DNA of 64,000 nt from Archaeoglobaceae archaeon (GCA_027028145.1 JALVJV010000019.1:124001-188000); one strand, 5' to 3'; positions 34,874 to 43,486 are shown, counted from the stretch's first letter. Notes: a model not told the origin generated them from the letters alone. A program made the numbers and translations.

Positions 34874-35449
34874 TCAGAGTTTCTCAACGATCTTCTTGAA
34901 GTTTTCTTCGACCCTCCTCTTAACTTCGTCGTAGAGGCTGTTGCCGTGAGAATCGATCGCAACGATGCAGGGACCAAACCTCTCTACCTCGAAAACCCAT
35001 ACCGCTTCCGGCATCCCTAAATCGAGCCAGTGAACGTCTTTAACCCTCTTTATCGCATTTACAGCCAAAGCTCCGGCTCCGCCGGTATATGCTAAATAAA
35101 CACCCTTCCCCTTTATCTCTTCGCTTACGTCCATTCCCCCCTTTCCTACTATCACTATCGAATCTACGTAATTCAGAAGCTCCTTCGTTGCTCTGTTCAT
35201 CCTCGCGGAAGTCGTGGGGCCGGCTGAAATTACCTTCCAACCTTCGCTTACCTTTTGAACGAGGGGACCGCAGTGGTATATCACGGCGTTGTTGAAGCTA
35301 ATCGGTAATTCTTTCCCGCTTTTGATGAACTCCAAAGCTCTCATGTGGGCTTTGTCCCTTGCCGTGATCATCTCTCCGCTTATGTAAACGATGTTTCCAA
35401 CTCTGAGCTTTCGAATGACATCTTGCGAAACGGGTGTTACGATCTCCAT
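34874..35449 (-). CDS. fumB: Class I fumarate hydratase, beta subunit
   Basis: The 191-residue protein has the Fe-S hydro-lyase C-terminal motifs [35 protein letters not shown] and GKGGM. In archaea the class I fumarase/tartrate dehydratase is split into two genes, and the alpha gene lies immediately upstream with four bases between. It interconverts fumarate and malate. Tartrate dehydratase is a less likely alternative. Confidence 0.92.
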   Translation of the reverse strand: MEIVTPVSQDVIRKLRVGNIVYISGEMITARDKAHMRALEFIKSGKELPISFNNAVIYHCGPLVQKVSEGWKVISAGPTTSARMNRATKELLNYVDSIVIVGKGGMDVSEEIKGKGVYLAYTGGAGALAVNAIKRVKDVHWLDLGMPEAVWVFEVERFGPCIVAIDSHGNSLYDEVKRRVEENFKKIVEKL

Positions 35450-35453
35450 AAAA

Positions 35454-36275
35454 TCACCTCAGAACGGCTGAAGCCCTTCTGTTAGCCCAACACTGGATGT
35501 TCACGGCAACGGGCAGAGATGCGGTGTGGCAGTGTCCGTATTCGATTAGGACAGCTAAAGCGGTAATCTTCCCGCCCAACCCCATCGCTCCTATTCCAAG
35601 TTCGTTTACAGCGTTTAGTATTTCGAGTTCGAATTCGTTCATATCGTTCACGTTCCTAAGCAGAGCCTTCTTCGCAAGCTTCGCACAGCCATCAAACGTT
35701 GATCCGATTCCAACACCAACGAATATCGGCGGACAAGGTTTACCGCCAGCATTTTTAACGACTTCAACCACGAAGCGCTTGATCTTATCGACTTCGCTCG
35801 GCAACATCATCTTCAAAGCCGAGCAGTTCTCGCTTCCAGCCCCTTTCGGCATAACCGTGATCTTAAGCTCGTCTCCATCAACGAGATCTACGTTTATCTC
35901 CGGCATGTGCATTCCGATGTTGTTTCCCGTATTCTCCCTCGTAATCGGATGGACGGCATTCGGACGGAGGGGAACTTCCTTAGTCGCTCTCACAACCCCC
36001 TCTTTGATAGCCTCAACGAGATCGAAATCCAAGCAGAGCTCCTTTCCTAGTTCTACGAACACGATGGGCAATCCGGTATCCTGACACATCGGAATCCTCT
36101 TGGCTTTCGCTATCTCGACGTTCTTTAGGATTGCTTCCAAATTCATCTTAGCTATCTCGTTTTCCTCCACTTCGTAAGCTCTCCTCAGAGCTTGAATTAC
36201 GTCGTCGCTCAACTCCGTTTCTGCCTTTTTGAAAAGCTCCACAACGGTCTCAACGACTTCATCGTAAGTTGGCAT
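35454..36275 (-). CDS. fumA: Class I fumarate hydratase, alpha subunit
   Basis: The 273-residue protein carries the [4Fe-4S] catalytic part: [39 protein letters not shown] and [20 protein letters not shown] provide the three cluster cysteines. It forms the active enzyme with the following beta subunit. Length and order are standard for archaea. Confidence 0.93.
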   Translation of the reverse strand: MPTYDEVVETVVELFKKAETELSDDVIQALRRAYEVEENEIAKMNLEAILKNVEIAKAKRIPMCQDTGLPIVFVELGKELCLDFDLVEAIKEGVVRATKEVPLRPNAVHPITRENTGNNIGMHMPEINVDLVDGDELKITVMPKGAGSENCSALKMMLPSEVDKIKRFVVEVVKNAGGKPCPPIFVGVGIGSTFDGCAKLAKKALLRNVNDMNEFELEILNAVNELGIGAMGLGGKITALAVLIEYGHCHTASLPVAVNIQCWANRRASAVLR

Positions 36276-36328
36276 GCTCGCTCATATGCTCAAGGACTTT
36301 TGAATCCTTCTGATTAAGCTCCGATTTC

Positions 36329-36859
36329 CTACGCTTGGGAAATCAGAACCTCGGAAACCTTCTTCGCCAATCTGTCGAAGGCGTAACCGACTACGAAAGA
36401 TATGGCTATCAGGACAACCGCCGTGAACGGAGACAAACTTACCCCCTTAAAGAACACGAAGGCGAACCAGTTTATGAGAACGCAGGAAACTATACCGAAT
36501 CCACCGTTCAAAACTTCTGTTAGAAATCCCATCGCTAAGAAGGATAGGAATCCGAAGATTCCGAAGTAGTAGGGGGTTGTTACTCCATACCAAGGCTCGC
36601 TTATCAGTAGAAATGAGACGGTCAGGGCTGATACGATCACACCCCTCCACTTACCGAATACCTCTTTGGCGAGCGAAATCCAGAATACGTAAATCACACC
36701 ACCGAACAGAGCAAGTCCCAAGCATGGAGCTTCGATACCCAAAACCTTCCTAACGCTACCGCTCGGAATTAGATACGAAAGCATGTAGCCTAAGAAGGCA
36801 AGGGAGATTATTCCGACGAGTTCGTAGATCTCACCATGGGCATCTCTTGCAGACTTCAT
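36329..36859 (-). CDS. Membrane protein of the MCAP/radical SAM operon
   Basis: The 176-residue protein has about five or six hydrophobic helices (first at residues 13-32, last at about 143-160) and few charged residues between them. I recognise no family. Its start lies inside the last 29 bases of the radical SAM gene, so translation is coupled and it is the fourth gene of the operon. A role in export, immunity or as membrane platform for the peptides is inferred from position only. ECF-type substrate-binding membrane subunits have a similar size, but no motif supports that. Confidence 0.7.
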   Translation of the reverse strand: MKSARDAHGEIYELVGIISLAFLGYMLSYLIPSGSVRKVLGIEAPCLGLALFGGVIYVFWISLAKEVFGKWRGVIVSALTVSFLLISEPWYGVTTPYYFGIFGFLSFLAMGFLTEVLNGGFGIVSCVLINWFAFVFFKGVSLSPFTAVVLIAISFVVGYAFDRLAKKVSEVLISQA

Positions 36860-37619
36860 CCCTCCTCATCCCTTTCATGAACATCAAATGCTCCTCAAAG
36901 CTCAGAGCTTTGTAGAACCTTCCCATCTCGTATTGGAAGCAACACGGACTCGCTCTTAAGTCGTATCCCAAGAATATACATGATAGAACGACCGCACAAG
37001 GTCTCGTTTGCTTCGGCGGTGTGTAAACCTTTATTCCGAACTCCTTGCCGATTTCCTTGGCAACCTTGCAAGCCTTTTTAACATCGCTTTTGGAAAGGGG
37101 CTTTAGCTTTTCGTTGTGCATGTAGAACAGCTTGTGAAGAACGACATCTATCCCGTTCTCGCCGGCGAATCTTACTATTTCCTTTACGTCCTCCAAGTTC
37201 CACGGCAGAATCGTTATATCTATGTAAGTTTCAATTCCGTCGTTTAAACGGACGAACTTCCTTATATTCTCAAAGACCTTCTCCTTACCCTTCACCGTGT
37301 AGATTCCAAAGGCTATCGAATCCAATTCGCTTTTCAGGAGTTCGTCCATCCTCTCCTCCAAAAGAGTCCCGTTGGTTATCAGGCTCGTCTTTACCCCCTT
37401 CTCGCTTGCGATGTTTATCATCTCGAAAAGCTTCGGATGTAGAAACGGCTCCCCCCATCCGTGAAACGAGACCTCTTTAAACTTCTCTAAGGGTATTTTT
37501 AGAAAGTCCTCCATCGATATGTAGCCTACTTCTCTCGAACTCGTCGATCTCATGCAGATAAAACAGTTCTGATTGCAGTCGTTCGTGACCTCCAATTGGA
37601 GAATTTTGGGTCTTAACAT
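36831..37619 (-). CDS. Radical SAM enzyme with C-terminal auxiliary cysteines
   Basis: The 262-residue protein has the radical SAM cluster motif CNQNCFIC (Cys15, Cys19, Cys22), then HGWGEPFLHPKLF (the GxGEP-like SAM site) and SLITNGTLL. The C-terminal quarter holds Cys208, Cys214, Cys226, Cys227, Cys257 and Cys260, a short SPASM/twitch-like set for one auxiliary Fe-S cluster. Many SPASM enzymes modify ribosomally made peptides. Two tiny MCAP peptides are encoded immediately upstream (six bases away) and a membrane protein overlaps downstream. Peptide modification is inferred. Confidence 0.88.
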   Translation of the reverse strand: MLRPKILQLEVTNDCNQNCFICMRSTSSREVGYISMEDFLKIPLEKFKEVSFHGWGEPFLHPKLFEMINIASEKGVKTSLITNGTLLEERMDELLKSELDSIAFGIYTVKGKEKVFENIRKFVRLNDGIETYIDITILPWNLEDVKEIVRFAGENGIDVVLHKLFYMHNEKLKPLSKSDVKKACKVAKEIGKEFGIKVYTPPKQTRPCAVVLSCIFLGYDLRASPCCFQYEMGRFYKALSFEEHLMFMKGMRRDEVCKRCPW

Positions 37620-37625
37620 AAAAAA

Positions 37626-37772
37626 TTAGAAGAATTTTGCGATTTTCACTATCTTATAGCCGACGAAGGCGAGTATTGTAACGGCGGCTAAGACTTGGTT
37701 CAGCATTAGGCTCGTCGCAAATGCCAGCGAGCTAACGCTTCCTCCAACCGTTGCGGAAATTGGGGCGCACAT
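37626..37772 (-). CDS. MCAP peptide 2 (48-residue small membrane peptide)
   Basis: The ATG at 37772 follows a GAGGTGA ribosome site and comes one base after the stop of the upstream peptide gene. The product starts MCAPISATVGGSVSSLAF, has one membrane helix (about residues 24-40) and ends YKIVKIAKFF, a basic tail. The first six residues match the upstream peptide (MCAPVS). The positive C terminus predicts N-terminus-outside topology, exposing Cys2. It lies six bases before the radical SAM gene. I know of no described family. Confidence 0.72.
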   Translation of the reverse strand: MCAPISATVGGSVSSLAFATSLMLNQVLAAVTILAFVGYKIVKIAKFF

Positions 37773-37773
37773 C

Positions 37774-37911
37774 TCACTCACCTCTTGCAAATGCTCCCTT
37801 CAAAACCAAAGCGACACCAGAGATTCCCGTTATCAAAGCCAAGACCAAGGCGGGTAGTATTCCTGCGAGAGACAACGTTGGTGCCATGGAAACGGATACC
37901 GGTGCACACAT
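37774..37911 (-). CDS. MCAP peptide 1 (45-residue small membrane peptide)
   Basis: From the ATG at 37911 the product starts MCAPVSVSMAPTLSLAG, has a hydrophobic helix at about residues 16-37 and ends LKGAFARGE. The frame is open 31 codons further upstream, but a strong TATA box 27 bases before this ATG and the shared MCAP start with the next gene fix it. It is the first gene of a four-gene operon (peptide, peptide, radical SAM, membrane protein). The conserved N terminus rather than a conserved core is unusual for a modified-peptide precursor. Confidence 0.68.
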   Translation of the reverse strand: MCAPVSVSMAPTLSLAGILPALVLALITGISGVALVLKGAFARGE

Positions 37912-37929
37912 GAAGTTTGATTCAACGGG

Positions 37930-37945
37930 AAAGTATATAAAATTT
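37930..37945 (-). promoter_or_regulatory. TATA promoter of the MCAP operon
   Basis: On the minus strand AAATTTTATATACTTT is a strong TATA box centred about 27 bases before the ATG at 37911, so the transcript is leaderless or nearly so. There is no second good promoter before the radical SAM gene, which supports a single operon. The 37912-38127 gap otherwise holds only A+T-rich sequence. Confidence 0.6.
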
Positions 37946-38127
37946 GCTGATAGCCTTAGTAACATCGGAATACAAGTTGACGTTATTTTTGAAAATAATA
38001 GCATTACTCATAGTATCGGTATTAAAAAATTTAAAAAATTGTTCGGAAATACGGTTCGAAATGCTAAAAAATTGTGAAATTATCGTTTAATTTGCTACGA
38101 TATTACCCTTCTGATGCTACGCTCGTG

Positions 38128-39477
38128 CTAGTGGGATAGAATCCACACGACCTCCGGCATCTCTATTACCTGCTTGTTCTTCAACTTTTCAATCATGTTA
38201 TCTACGAGTCCGCCGATGAACTCGTTCCATCCCTTGAGGTTGGGATCGCTGTTCAGCTCATTCCTGAGCTTTTCTGCATACTTCAGCGCGGAATTGAAGT
38301 CGCCGGTCTGCGAGTATATGCTTGCGAGGGATAGGTGAGCTAGTATGTAGTAATTCCTGTGGGCTACCTCTCTCTTAGTCTGCTTGGGATGTTCGACTAT
38401 CCACTTGAGATCCGATATCGATTTGTTCAAATAGTCCGTGTTGTTCGTGTATTTGTAGAGCATGTAGTATGCTAATGCCCTTTCATACATCGAAATTGGA
38501 ACCGTTACGGCATCTTCTGGATGCTTCATCGCTTCGTCACACGTCTTCACGTCGTCCATCAGATACTTCACAGCCTTGTCCTTGTCTCCCTTTTCGTAGC
38601 TGATCATAGCAAGGACTCTGTAGGCTTCACCCAAATACGCGGATTCGGGGAATCTTTCTATTATGTCCTTTGCGTATTGGGCGGCTTCGTCCTTCTTACC
38701 CAACAGGTAAGCTGAAATCATCGCGGGAGCCAAACCCAAGTCCGAATCCCATCCGTATTTCTTTGCATGCTCCAAGTATTCCTGTGAAACCTTGTAAGCT
38801 GAGTTTATCTTGCCCAATTCGAGTTCGACCCAAGCGAGGTGTTCGTAGGCTGTATCGATTCCCGGATCCGGATAAACTTCTATCGCCTTCTTGTAATACT
38901 CCTCGGCCTTCTTAACTTCTGCCATCGCCAAATACGTTCTCGCCAAGTTTGTGTAGAGAGCCGAAACACCCTCCTTACCCAAGAACTTTTCAACCTCTTT
39001 GATGTGCTTCAAAGCGTAGAGGTAGTGCGGCAGAACGTATTTCTCTCTGTTCACGTAACCGCAGTAGTAAAGGAAGTTTACGTCTCCTAAAGCCTGCTCG
39101 GCTATGGGCTTATACTTCGGAAACTTCTCCTCAAGTTCTTTCAGGTATTTTACGGCCATCTCATACTTCTTCTGCATCTCCGGATGACCGGCTTGGATGA
39201 AGTTTTCTCCGGGTAACTTGTAGTATCTGTGGAACTGATTCTCGTTCCCGTAAGCCAAAGCTAAATCGTAGTAAATGACGGGATTGTTTGGATCAAGCTT
39301 CAGAGCCTTGTTGAAGTAGTCTATTGCCTTGTCGTAGTTTCCGTCGTTCATAGCCTTAACTCCCTGCTGGATGTAGTCATACACAAGTTTCTCCTTGTTC
39401 CACGTATTGTATGCGTATACACCTGATATTATACAAACTATTAAGAGAATTACGCCTATTGCCATATACTTTTTCAT
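38128..39477 (-). CDS. Membrane-anchored TPR protein
   Basis: The 449-residue protein has an N-terminal membrane anchor (residues about 5-24) and then about eight to ten tetratricopeptide repeats. Clear examples are GNYDKAIDYFNKALKLDPNN near residue 50 and AEEYYKKAIEVYPDPG in the middle. TPR arrays are protein-binding scaffolds; here the array would face the outside or, if the anchor is inverted, the cytoplasm. Partners are not evident. Its 3' end is 216 bases upstream of the MCAP operon on the same strand. Confidence 0.85.
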   Translation of the reverse strand: MKKYMAIGVILLIVCIISGVYAYNTWNKEKLVYDYIQQGVKAMNDGNYDKAIDYFNKALKLDPNNPVIYYDLALAYGNENQFHRYYKLPGENFIQAGHPEMQKKYEMAVKYLKELEEKFPKYKPIAEQALGDVNFLYYCGYVNREKYVLPHYLYALKHIKEVEKFLGKEGVSALYTNLARTYLAMAEVKKAEEYYKKAIEVYPDPGIDTAYEHLAWVELELGKINSAYKVSQEYLEHAKKYGWDSDLGLAPAMISAYLLGKKDEAAQYAKDIIERFPESAYLGEAYRVLAMISYEKGDKDKAVKYLMDDVKTCDEAMKHPEDAVTVPISMYERALAYYMLYKYTNNTDYLNKSISDLKWIVEHPKQTKREVAHRNYYILAHLSLASIYSQTGDFNSALKYAEKLRNELNSDPNLKGWNEFIGGLVDNMIEKLKNKQVIEMPEVVWILSH

Positions 39478-39618
39478 AACTTTCGTGGATGTCGGTATGA
39501 TACTTAAAAATTACGCTAACCGTCAGTTGATTTAATTAAGGATGTCCGAACATCTGCGAATACGATTTTATGTGTTTCAAACGGTTTATCAACGATGTCG
39601 TGATAACGGTGTAGCGAG

Positions 39619-40593
39619 TTATAATTTTGGATTTAAATTTTTAATACTATACAAAGTTAAAATTTCTACACCGTATTGCCTCTCTACCTCTCTTCTCACG
39701 GCTTCTATCTTGTCCCTCGCATCGGCGTGAACCATAAAGTATATCGGGAACTTCCAGCTTTCGGGCACTTCCCTCTCAACCAAATGGGTTATCTGCGGAA
39801 AATCGTTTACCAGCTTCAGAGCCAATTTTTCGGCTTCCTCGGGCTCGATCCGAATCATATTCATACCGTTCTCCCCGAATCCTATTTTGCTCTCCCTCAA
39901 AACTCCGCTGAAGTCCCTAACGACTCCCTTCTCGATTAGCTCCGCTATCAGATCGACCAACTCGGATACCTTATAGCCGTATCTCTCCGCGATCTCCTTG
40001 AACGGTTTCTCCTCTATCGGCAATTTCCTCTCGAGTTCGAAAAGCATCTTCGCCGGAATTCCAAGCTCCTCAACCTTCGGAACTTCGTCCCTTTCCAATC
40101 CCTTTTCGCTCCACGAGATGCCTTTGAACAGATCGTATTTCACGTCCATCTTGTAAACCCTCTTGCTCGGCAGGAATAGGTAGTCCTCAACTCCGCATCT
40201 CCTTGCAATCTCTTCAACCTTATTCAGCAGTTCTTCCTTATCCCTGCCCTTGAACGTGAACCAAATCTTGTATCTCTCATGATCCCTCAGAAAGTTGTGC
40301 TTCAAACTCATGCTGTCGATAGATTCGTTGATAATTTTTGCAATCTTCGGAACTTCGTCATCTCTGCAGGCGAAAGCTACGAGAACTGCCTTTCCTATCC
40401 GCTTGAAAGCTTTGTAGTTAAGATTCGCCCCAATTCGTTTGATGATACCCTTTTGCTTGAACTCCCTGAGCTTAGCCATTACATCCTCAGCTTTTAAACC
40501 CAAATTCTCGGCTAAATCAACGAATGGTTGCTCGGTCAGCGGAAGCTCGTATTGAACACCCATAAGAATGCGTTTCTCCGAATCGCTGAACAT
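39619..40593 (-). CDS. ahbAB: Fused siroheme decarboxylase AhbA-AhbB
   Basis: The 324-residue protein contains two successive AsnC/Lrp-like modules. Module one (about 1-165) has GIIKRIGANLNYKAFKRIGK and ends near FKGISWSEKGL, as in AhbA/NirD-type proteins. Module two (about 175-324) has the winged helix FKEIAERYGYKVSELVDLIA, GVVRDFSGVL and the ESWKFPIYFMVHA strand. The two subunits that normally form a heterodimer are thus joined. The enzyme turns siroheme into didecarboxysiroheme in the archaeal heme route. The SirC-like gene lies nine bases upstream, supporting the call. Confidence 0.88.
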   Translation of the reverse strand: MFSDSEKRILMGVQYELPLTEQPFVDLAENLGLKAEDVMAKLREFKQKGIIKRIGANLNYKAFKRIGKAVLVAFACRDDEVPKIAKIINESIDSMSLKHNFLRDHERYKIWFTFKGRDKEELLNKVEEIARRCGVEDYLFLPSKRVYKMDVKYDLFKGISWSEKGLERDEVPKVEELGIPAKMLFELERKLPIEEKPFKEIAERYGYKVSELVDLIAELIEKGVVRDFSGVLRESKIGFGENGMNMIRIEPEEAEKLALKLVNDFPQITHLVEREVPESWKFPIYFMVHADARDKIEAVRREVERQYGVEILTLYSIKNLNPKL

Positions 40594-40601
40594 GAAACCA
40601 C

Positions 40602-41303
40602 CTAAAACCGAATTTTTACCAAGCTCTCATCTATCTTCCTCTTTCCGGAAACATACTCCTCAACGAGCTTCTCCGCCAAATTCTGAGCTTCATCTACCTT
40701 TCCTTCTTTAACGAGCCTCCTGAATTCTTTATCCGCACTTATGACGAAATATAGCTTCATCCTAAGCTGAACTGGAACGTTGTGGGACTTCATAAACCTC
40801 TTGAGGTGTTCCATAGCCTTTAGGAAGTATATGGTCTCTTCGTCCTCTTCGAGCAATCTCCTAAAAGCTTCTTTGACCTTCCTCGCAACTATTCCGCTCT
40901 TTCCTTCGGTGGTTACCGCAAACCTTATTCCTTCGAATTCGTCTTCGAACGGAACAACTACCTCGGTTCTCTCCGCATCGTTCGCCAAGTTTACGAGGGT
41001 TTTGTGCTTCTTGGCGATCTTCCAAACGATGTCGTTTACCTTAAGGCTCGGAATTGCCACAACTACGAGATCGCTGTCCGAGATAAGGTTTTCCAGTAGC
41101 TCCTCGTCGAACGCGTCTCCTTCGATAAGCTCGACCTTACCCTCTTTCGCCAATTTTCTTAGCTCTTCGCTAAATTCCAAGCTCAGAACCCTAACCTTCG
41201 CCCCCGCTTCCAAGAACTTCTTAGCTCTAACTGTTCCGACACCTCCACCACCGATTACAAGGACTTTCTTATCTTCGAATTCTATGTAGAGGGGAATTCT
41301 CAT
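40602..41303 (-). CDS. sirC: Precorrin-2 dehydrogenase / sirohydrochlorin ferrochelatase-like
   Basis: The 233-residue protein has the NAD loop VLVIGGGGVGTVRAKKFLEA, VRVLSLEFSEEL and NLANDAERTEVVVPF, as in the CysG N-terminal domain, Met8p and SirC. It oxidises precorrin-2 to sirohydrochlorin; ferrochelatase activity is possible but not visible. It precedes ahbAB in an operon, so the pair covers precorrin-2 to didecarboxysiroheme. Confidence 0.9.
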   Translation of the reverse strand: MRIPLYIEFEDKKVLVIGGGGVGTVRAKKFLEAGAKVRVLSLEFSEELRKLAKEGKVELIEGDAFDEELLENLISDSDLVVVAIPSLKVNDIVWKIAKKHKTLVNLANDAERTEVVVPFEDEFEGIRFAVTTEGKSGIVARKVKEAFRRLLEEDEETIYFLKAMEHLKRFMKSHNVPVQLRMKLYFVISADKEFRRLVKEGKVDEAQNLAEKLVEEYVSGKRKIDESLVKIRF

Positions 41304-41347
41304 TTTAACGGATAAGGCTAAAATGATTTAAAATACTATCGAGTTCC

Positions 41348-42073
41348 ATGGATTCGATAATCGAAATCTCATCGAGAGTGGGGTTTAAGCGTCCGGAGGA
41401 GATAGTAAAAACTCTCAGAATCGGCAACGTTAAATGCGATGTTGACGTTGATAGTATCATTGATTCCCCCGTTCTTCCTCCCCTCTCATACAACGACGAC
41501 TGCATGAGGTTTATTACTCTGCTGAGATACTGGAAAGGGAAGTATGTTGCTAAGGAGTGTGCCAAAGCGTATAGAAGGGTTATCAGAAGGAGTTTGAAGG
41601 AGAGGGAAGAGTTTTGGTGGAGTCTGCAGGAGTTGCTCTACAGGGCTAAAGCCGATGTGAGAATAATCAGAAGATACTTCAGAAGACTGAAAAGGAACTA
41701 TCGAAGAATTATGAAATCGAGAAAAAAGATTGAAGAAGTAACGGCGGCGTGGATTCTTCCGCCATACGTAGAACTCTTTTCAGGTTTGCTTCCTCCAAGA
41801 GCCGCGATTAGAGTCGTAAAATTCGCCATAGATTCGCTAATTCAAAAGTCGGATTACTTCGCGAGGTTCAACGTTTCTGTCTTCGATCTGATATTTAGGC
41901 TGTTCGAGGGATTGTATAAGCTTGCTTTAACGGATTTACTTCCGATGGATAAGTTCAGAACGATGATCGACTTTGTGAGGTTTTACATCGGAATGGTCGA
42001 GATGACTTTAGTATGTGGCGAGAATTCTGTCGATCCACCTTTTGATCTCACCTTTGGGAAGAACTCCGATTAA
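41348..42073 (+). CDS. Unknown Arg/Lys-rich helical protein
   Basis: I do not recognise this 241-residue protein. Its centre (about residues 80-130) is very basic (for example YFRRLKRNYRRIMKSRKKIE) and predicted helical. The C-terminal half is amphipathic to hydrophobic (ELFSGLLPPRAAIRVVKFAI). It has no signal peptide and no catalytic motif. The start is 45 bases from the divergent sirC start. Its last 66 bases overlap the convergent thioredoxin gene, which makes the frame constrained there. RNA or membrane binding are possible guesses. Confidence 0.6.
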   Translation: MDSIIEISSRVGFKRPEEIVKTLRIGNVKCDVDVDSIIDSPVLPPLSYNDDCMRFITLLRYWKGKYVAKECAKAYRRVIRRSLKEREEFWWSLQELLYRAKADVRIIRRYFRRLKRNYRRIMKSRKKIEEVTAAWILPPYVELFSGLLPPRAAIRVVKFAIDSLIQKSDYFARFNVSVFDLIFRLFEGLYKLALTDLLPMDKFRTMIDFVRFYIGMVEMTLVCGENSVDPPFDLTFGKNSD

Positions 42074-42394
42074 CGCATCGACGGGCTTGCCTTTTTTGAA
42101 GAATATCAGCGTAGGAATAGCCGAAATACCGTAGTTTATCGCAATATCTCTTGCTTCGTCAACGTTCAGCTTGGCAAATACGACCTTTCCGGTGTATTCC
42201 TTCGCGAGTTCGTCGATAATCGGTGCGAGAATTTTGCAGGGCCCACACCACTCAGCCCAAAAGTCTACGACCACATTTTCGTTGCTGTTAATAACCTCCT
42301 CGAAGTTGCTGTTATCGACCTTTATCGGCTTGATCATCTTTTTCATCAACTCCTCCATCTTTTTCCTTCTTATCTCCTCAATGTCATCCATCAT
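42008..42394 (-). CDS. trxA: Thioredoxin
   Basis: The 128-residue protein has the active site WAEWCGPCKILAPI and cis-Pro loop ISAIPTLIFF. An N-terminal extension of about 25 charged residues (MDDIEEIRRKKMEELMKKM) precedes the fold. It is a cytoplasmic disulfide reductase, probably served by the thioredoxin reductase at 51.6 kb. Its 3' end overlaps the convergent unknown gene by 66 bases. Confidence 0.95.
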   Translation of the reverse strand: MMDDIEEIRRKKMEELMKKMIKPIKVDNSNFEEVINSNENVVVDFWAEWCGPCKILAPIIDELAKEYTGKVVFAKLNVDEARDIAINYGISAIPTLIFFKKGKPVDALIGVLPKGEIKRWIDRILATY

Positions 42395-42440
42395 TAAAAA
42401 TTTTCACGATACCCTTTTAGGTATTTCGATTGTTAACAAC

Positions 42441-42454
42441 GACTTTATAAAGTC
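42441..42454 (+). promoter_or_regulatory. Palindromic TATA box of rnhB
   Basis: GACTTTATAAAGTC is a perfect 14-base palindrome with the TATA box at its centre, 20-33 bases before the rnhB ATG. Its symmetry would allow transcription in both directions; the divergent thioredoxin gene starts at 42394, 47 bases to the left. Confidence 0.5.
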
Positions 42455-42473
42455 CGTTGCAGAATTACTTCAA

Positions 42474-43097
42474 ATGAAGGTGGTCGGAATAGACGAGGCT
42501 GGGAAGGGTCCGGTTATAGGTCCGATGATCGTTTGCGGTGTTTTGTGCGAAGAGTCGGACTTGCCAAAATTGGAGCGATTGGGTGTCAAAGATTCTAAGA
42601 AGCTAAAGCCGGAAAAAAGAAGAGAATTGGCGAAGGAGATTAAAAAACTTTGCAAGATCTGTCTGATCAGGGTGACTCCGGAGGAGATAGACAAATCGGA
42701 TAACATAAACGATCTGCTTAGGGAATGCTACATCAAGATCATAGAAAAGCTCGATCCGGATTTGGTAATCGTCGATAGTCCGGATGTTAAACCGGAAAGA
42801 CTAAAGGAGTTTTTGGAGCGAATGACTGGCAAAGAAGTTATATCGAAGCATAAAGCCGATGAGGATTTCGTCGTGGTTGCGGCGGCTTCGATCGTTGCCA
42901 AAGTTGAAAGAGATGCGGAAATCGATAGACTAAAGCGGGAATACGGTGATTTCGGTAGCGGATACGCAAGCGATCCAAAGACGATCAAATTTTTGGAGGA
43001 GCGGATCAAAAGCGGGAAGATCCCGCCCATCGTCAGGAGGAGATGGAAAACAGTCGAGAGGCTGAGTCAACATTCGCTTGACGATTTTGTTTCCTGA
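42474..43097 (+). CDS. rnhB: Ribonuclease HII
   Basis: The ATG at 42474 begins KVVGIDEAGKGPVIGPMIV and gives 207 residues, the archaeal RNase HII length. A longer frame runs antisense through thioredoxin and is not the start. Catalytic acidic residues are the D-E of GIDEAG, the Asp in LVIVDSPDV and the Asp in ASIVAKVERDAEI. It removes ribonucleotides and RNA primers from DNA. Confidence 0.95.
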   Translation: MKVVGIDEAGKGPVIGPMIVCGVLCEESDLPKLERLGVKDSKKLKPEKRRELAKEIKKLCKICLIRVTPEEIDKSDNINDLLRECYIKIIEKLDPDLVIVDSPDVKPERLKEFLERMTGKEVISKHKADEDFVVVAAASIVAKVERDAEIDRLKREYGDFGSGYASDPKTIKFLEERIKSGKIPPIVRRRWKTVERLSQHSLDDFVS

Positions 43098-43153
43098 TGC
43101 CTTGTGGGTATCCAACGGAAGAGTTATAAATTCAGAGTATCAACATCTTCACG

Positions 43154-43228
43154 GGACCCGTAGCCTAGCTTGGATAGGGCGTGGGCCTCCTAAGCCCAAG
43201 GTCGCGGGTTCAAATCCCGCCGGGTCCG
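43154..43228 (+). tRNA. tRNA-Arg (anticodon CCU)
   Basis: Acceptor GGACCCG pairs with CGGGTCC, followed by discriminator G. The anticodon stem GGGCC... reads GTGGG-CCTCCTAAG-CCCA with loop centre CCT (anticodon CCU, AGG codon). The T arm is GCGGG-TTCAAAT-CCCGC. The length is 75 bases, with no intron and no encoded CCA. A TATA box (GTTATAAATT) lies about 25 bases upstream near 43123-43132. Confidence 0.96.
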
Positions 43229-43315
43229 CTACTTCTAACACCTTTATCTCGAAAAATACCGATAGATCGCCGATTTTTCGCTCGGCTGACTCCGTCGGAT
43301 CTACCCGTATTCGGC

Positions 43316-43486
43316 TTATTTCTCGTCCTTTTTGATCGCCTTTTTTATTTCCAAATCCCAACTTCTTCTTACGTATTCCCTACCCAACGATTTTCTGTAA
43401 TTCGCTCTAAGCTGAGCGTTTGCGAGCTCTTCAAGTAACTTTTCAAGCTGTTCATCCTCATCGACATCCTCATCTCTGTTGGGCAT
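43316..43486 (-). CDS. Small charged protein, 56 residues
   Basis: An ATG at 43486 opens a 56-codon frame whose product starts MPNRDEDVDEDEQLEKLLEE and ends DLEIKKAIKKDEK. The acidic N terminus and basic C terminus, heptad-like leucines and clean codon use suggest a real helical protein. No family is recognised. It lies between tRNA-Arg and the permease gene; 13 bases separate it from the downstream permease stop on the same strand. Confidence 0.6.
   Translation of the reverse strand: MPNRDEDVDEDEQLEKLLEELANAQLRANYRKSLGREYVRRSWDLEIKKAIKKDEK

Noticed and set aside
37751-38077. A 108-codon plus-strand frame over the MCAP peptide region
   Set aside because: It is antisense to the MCAP peptide 1 gene and its TATA box and lacks a promoter or ribosome site of its own.
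42171-42473. N-terminal extension of RNase HII by about 100 residues
   Set aside because: It is antisense to thioredoxin, and the ATG at 42474 begins exactly with the conserved RNase HII N terminus after a TATA box.
43149-43361. A 70-residue minus-strand frame containing GFEPATLGLGGPR
   Set aside because: This is the familiar false peptide produced by the antisense of a tRNA gene; tRNA-Arg lies at 43154-43228.
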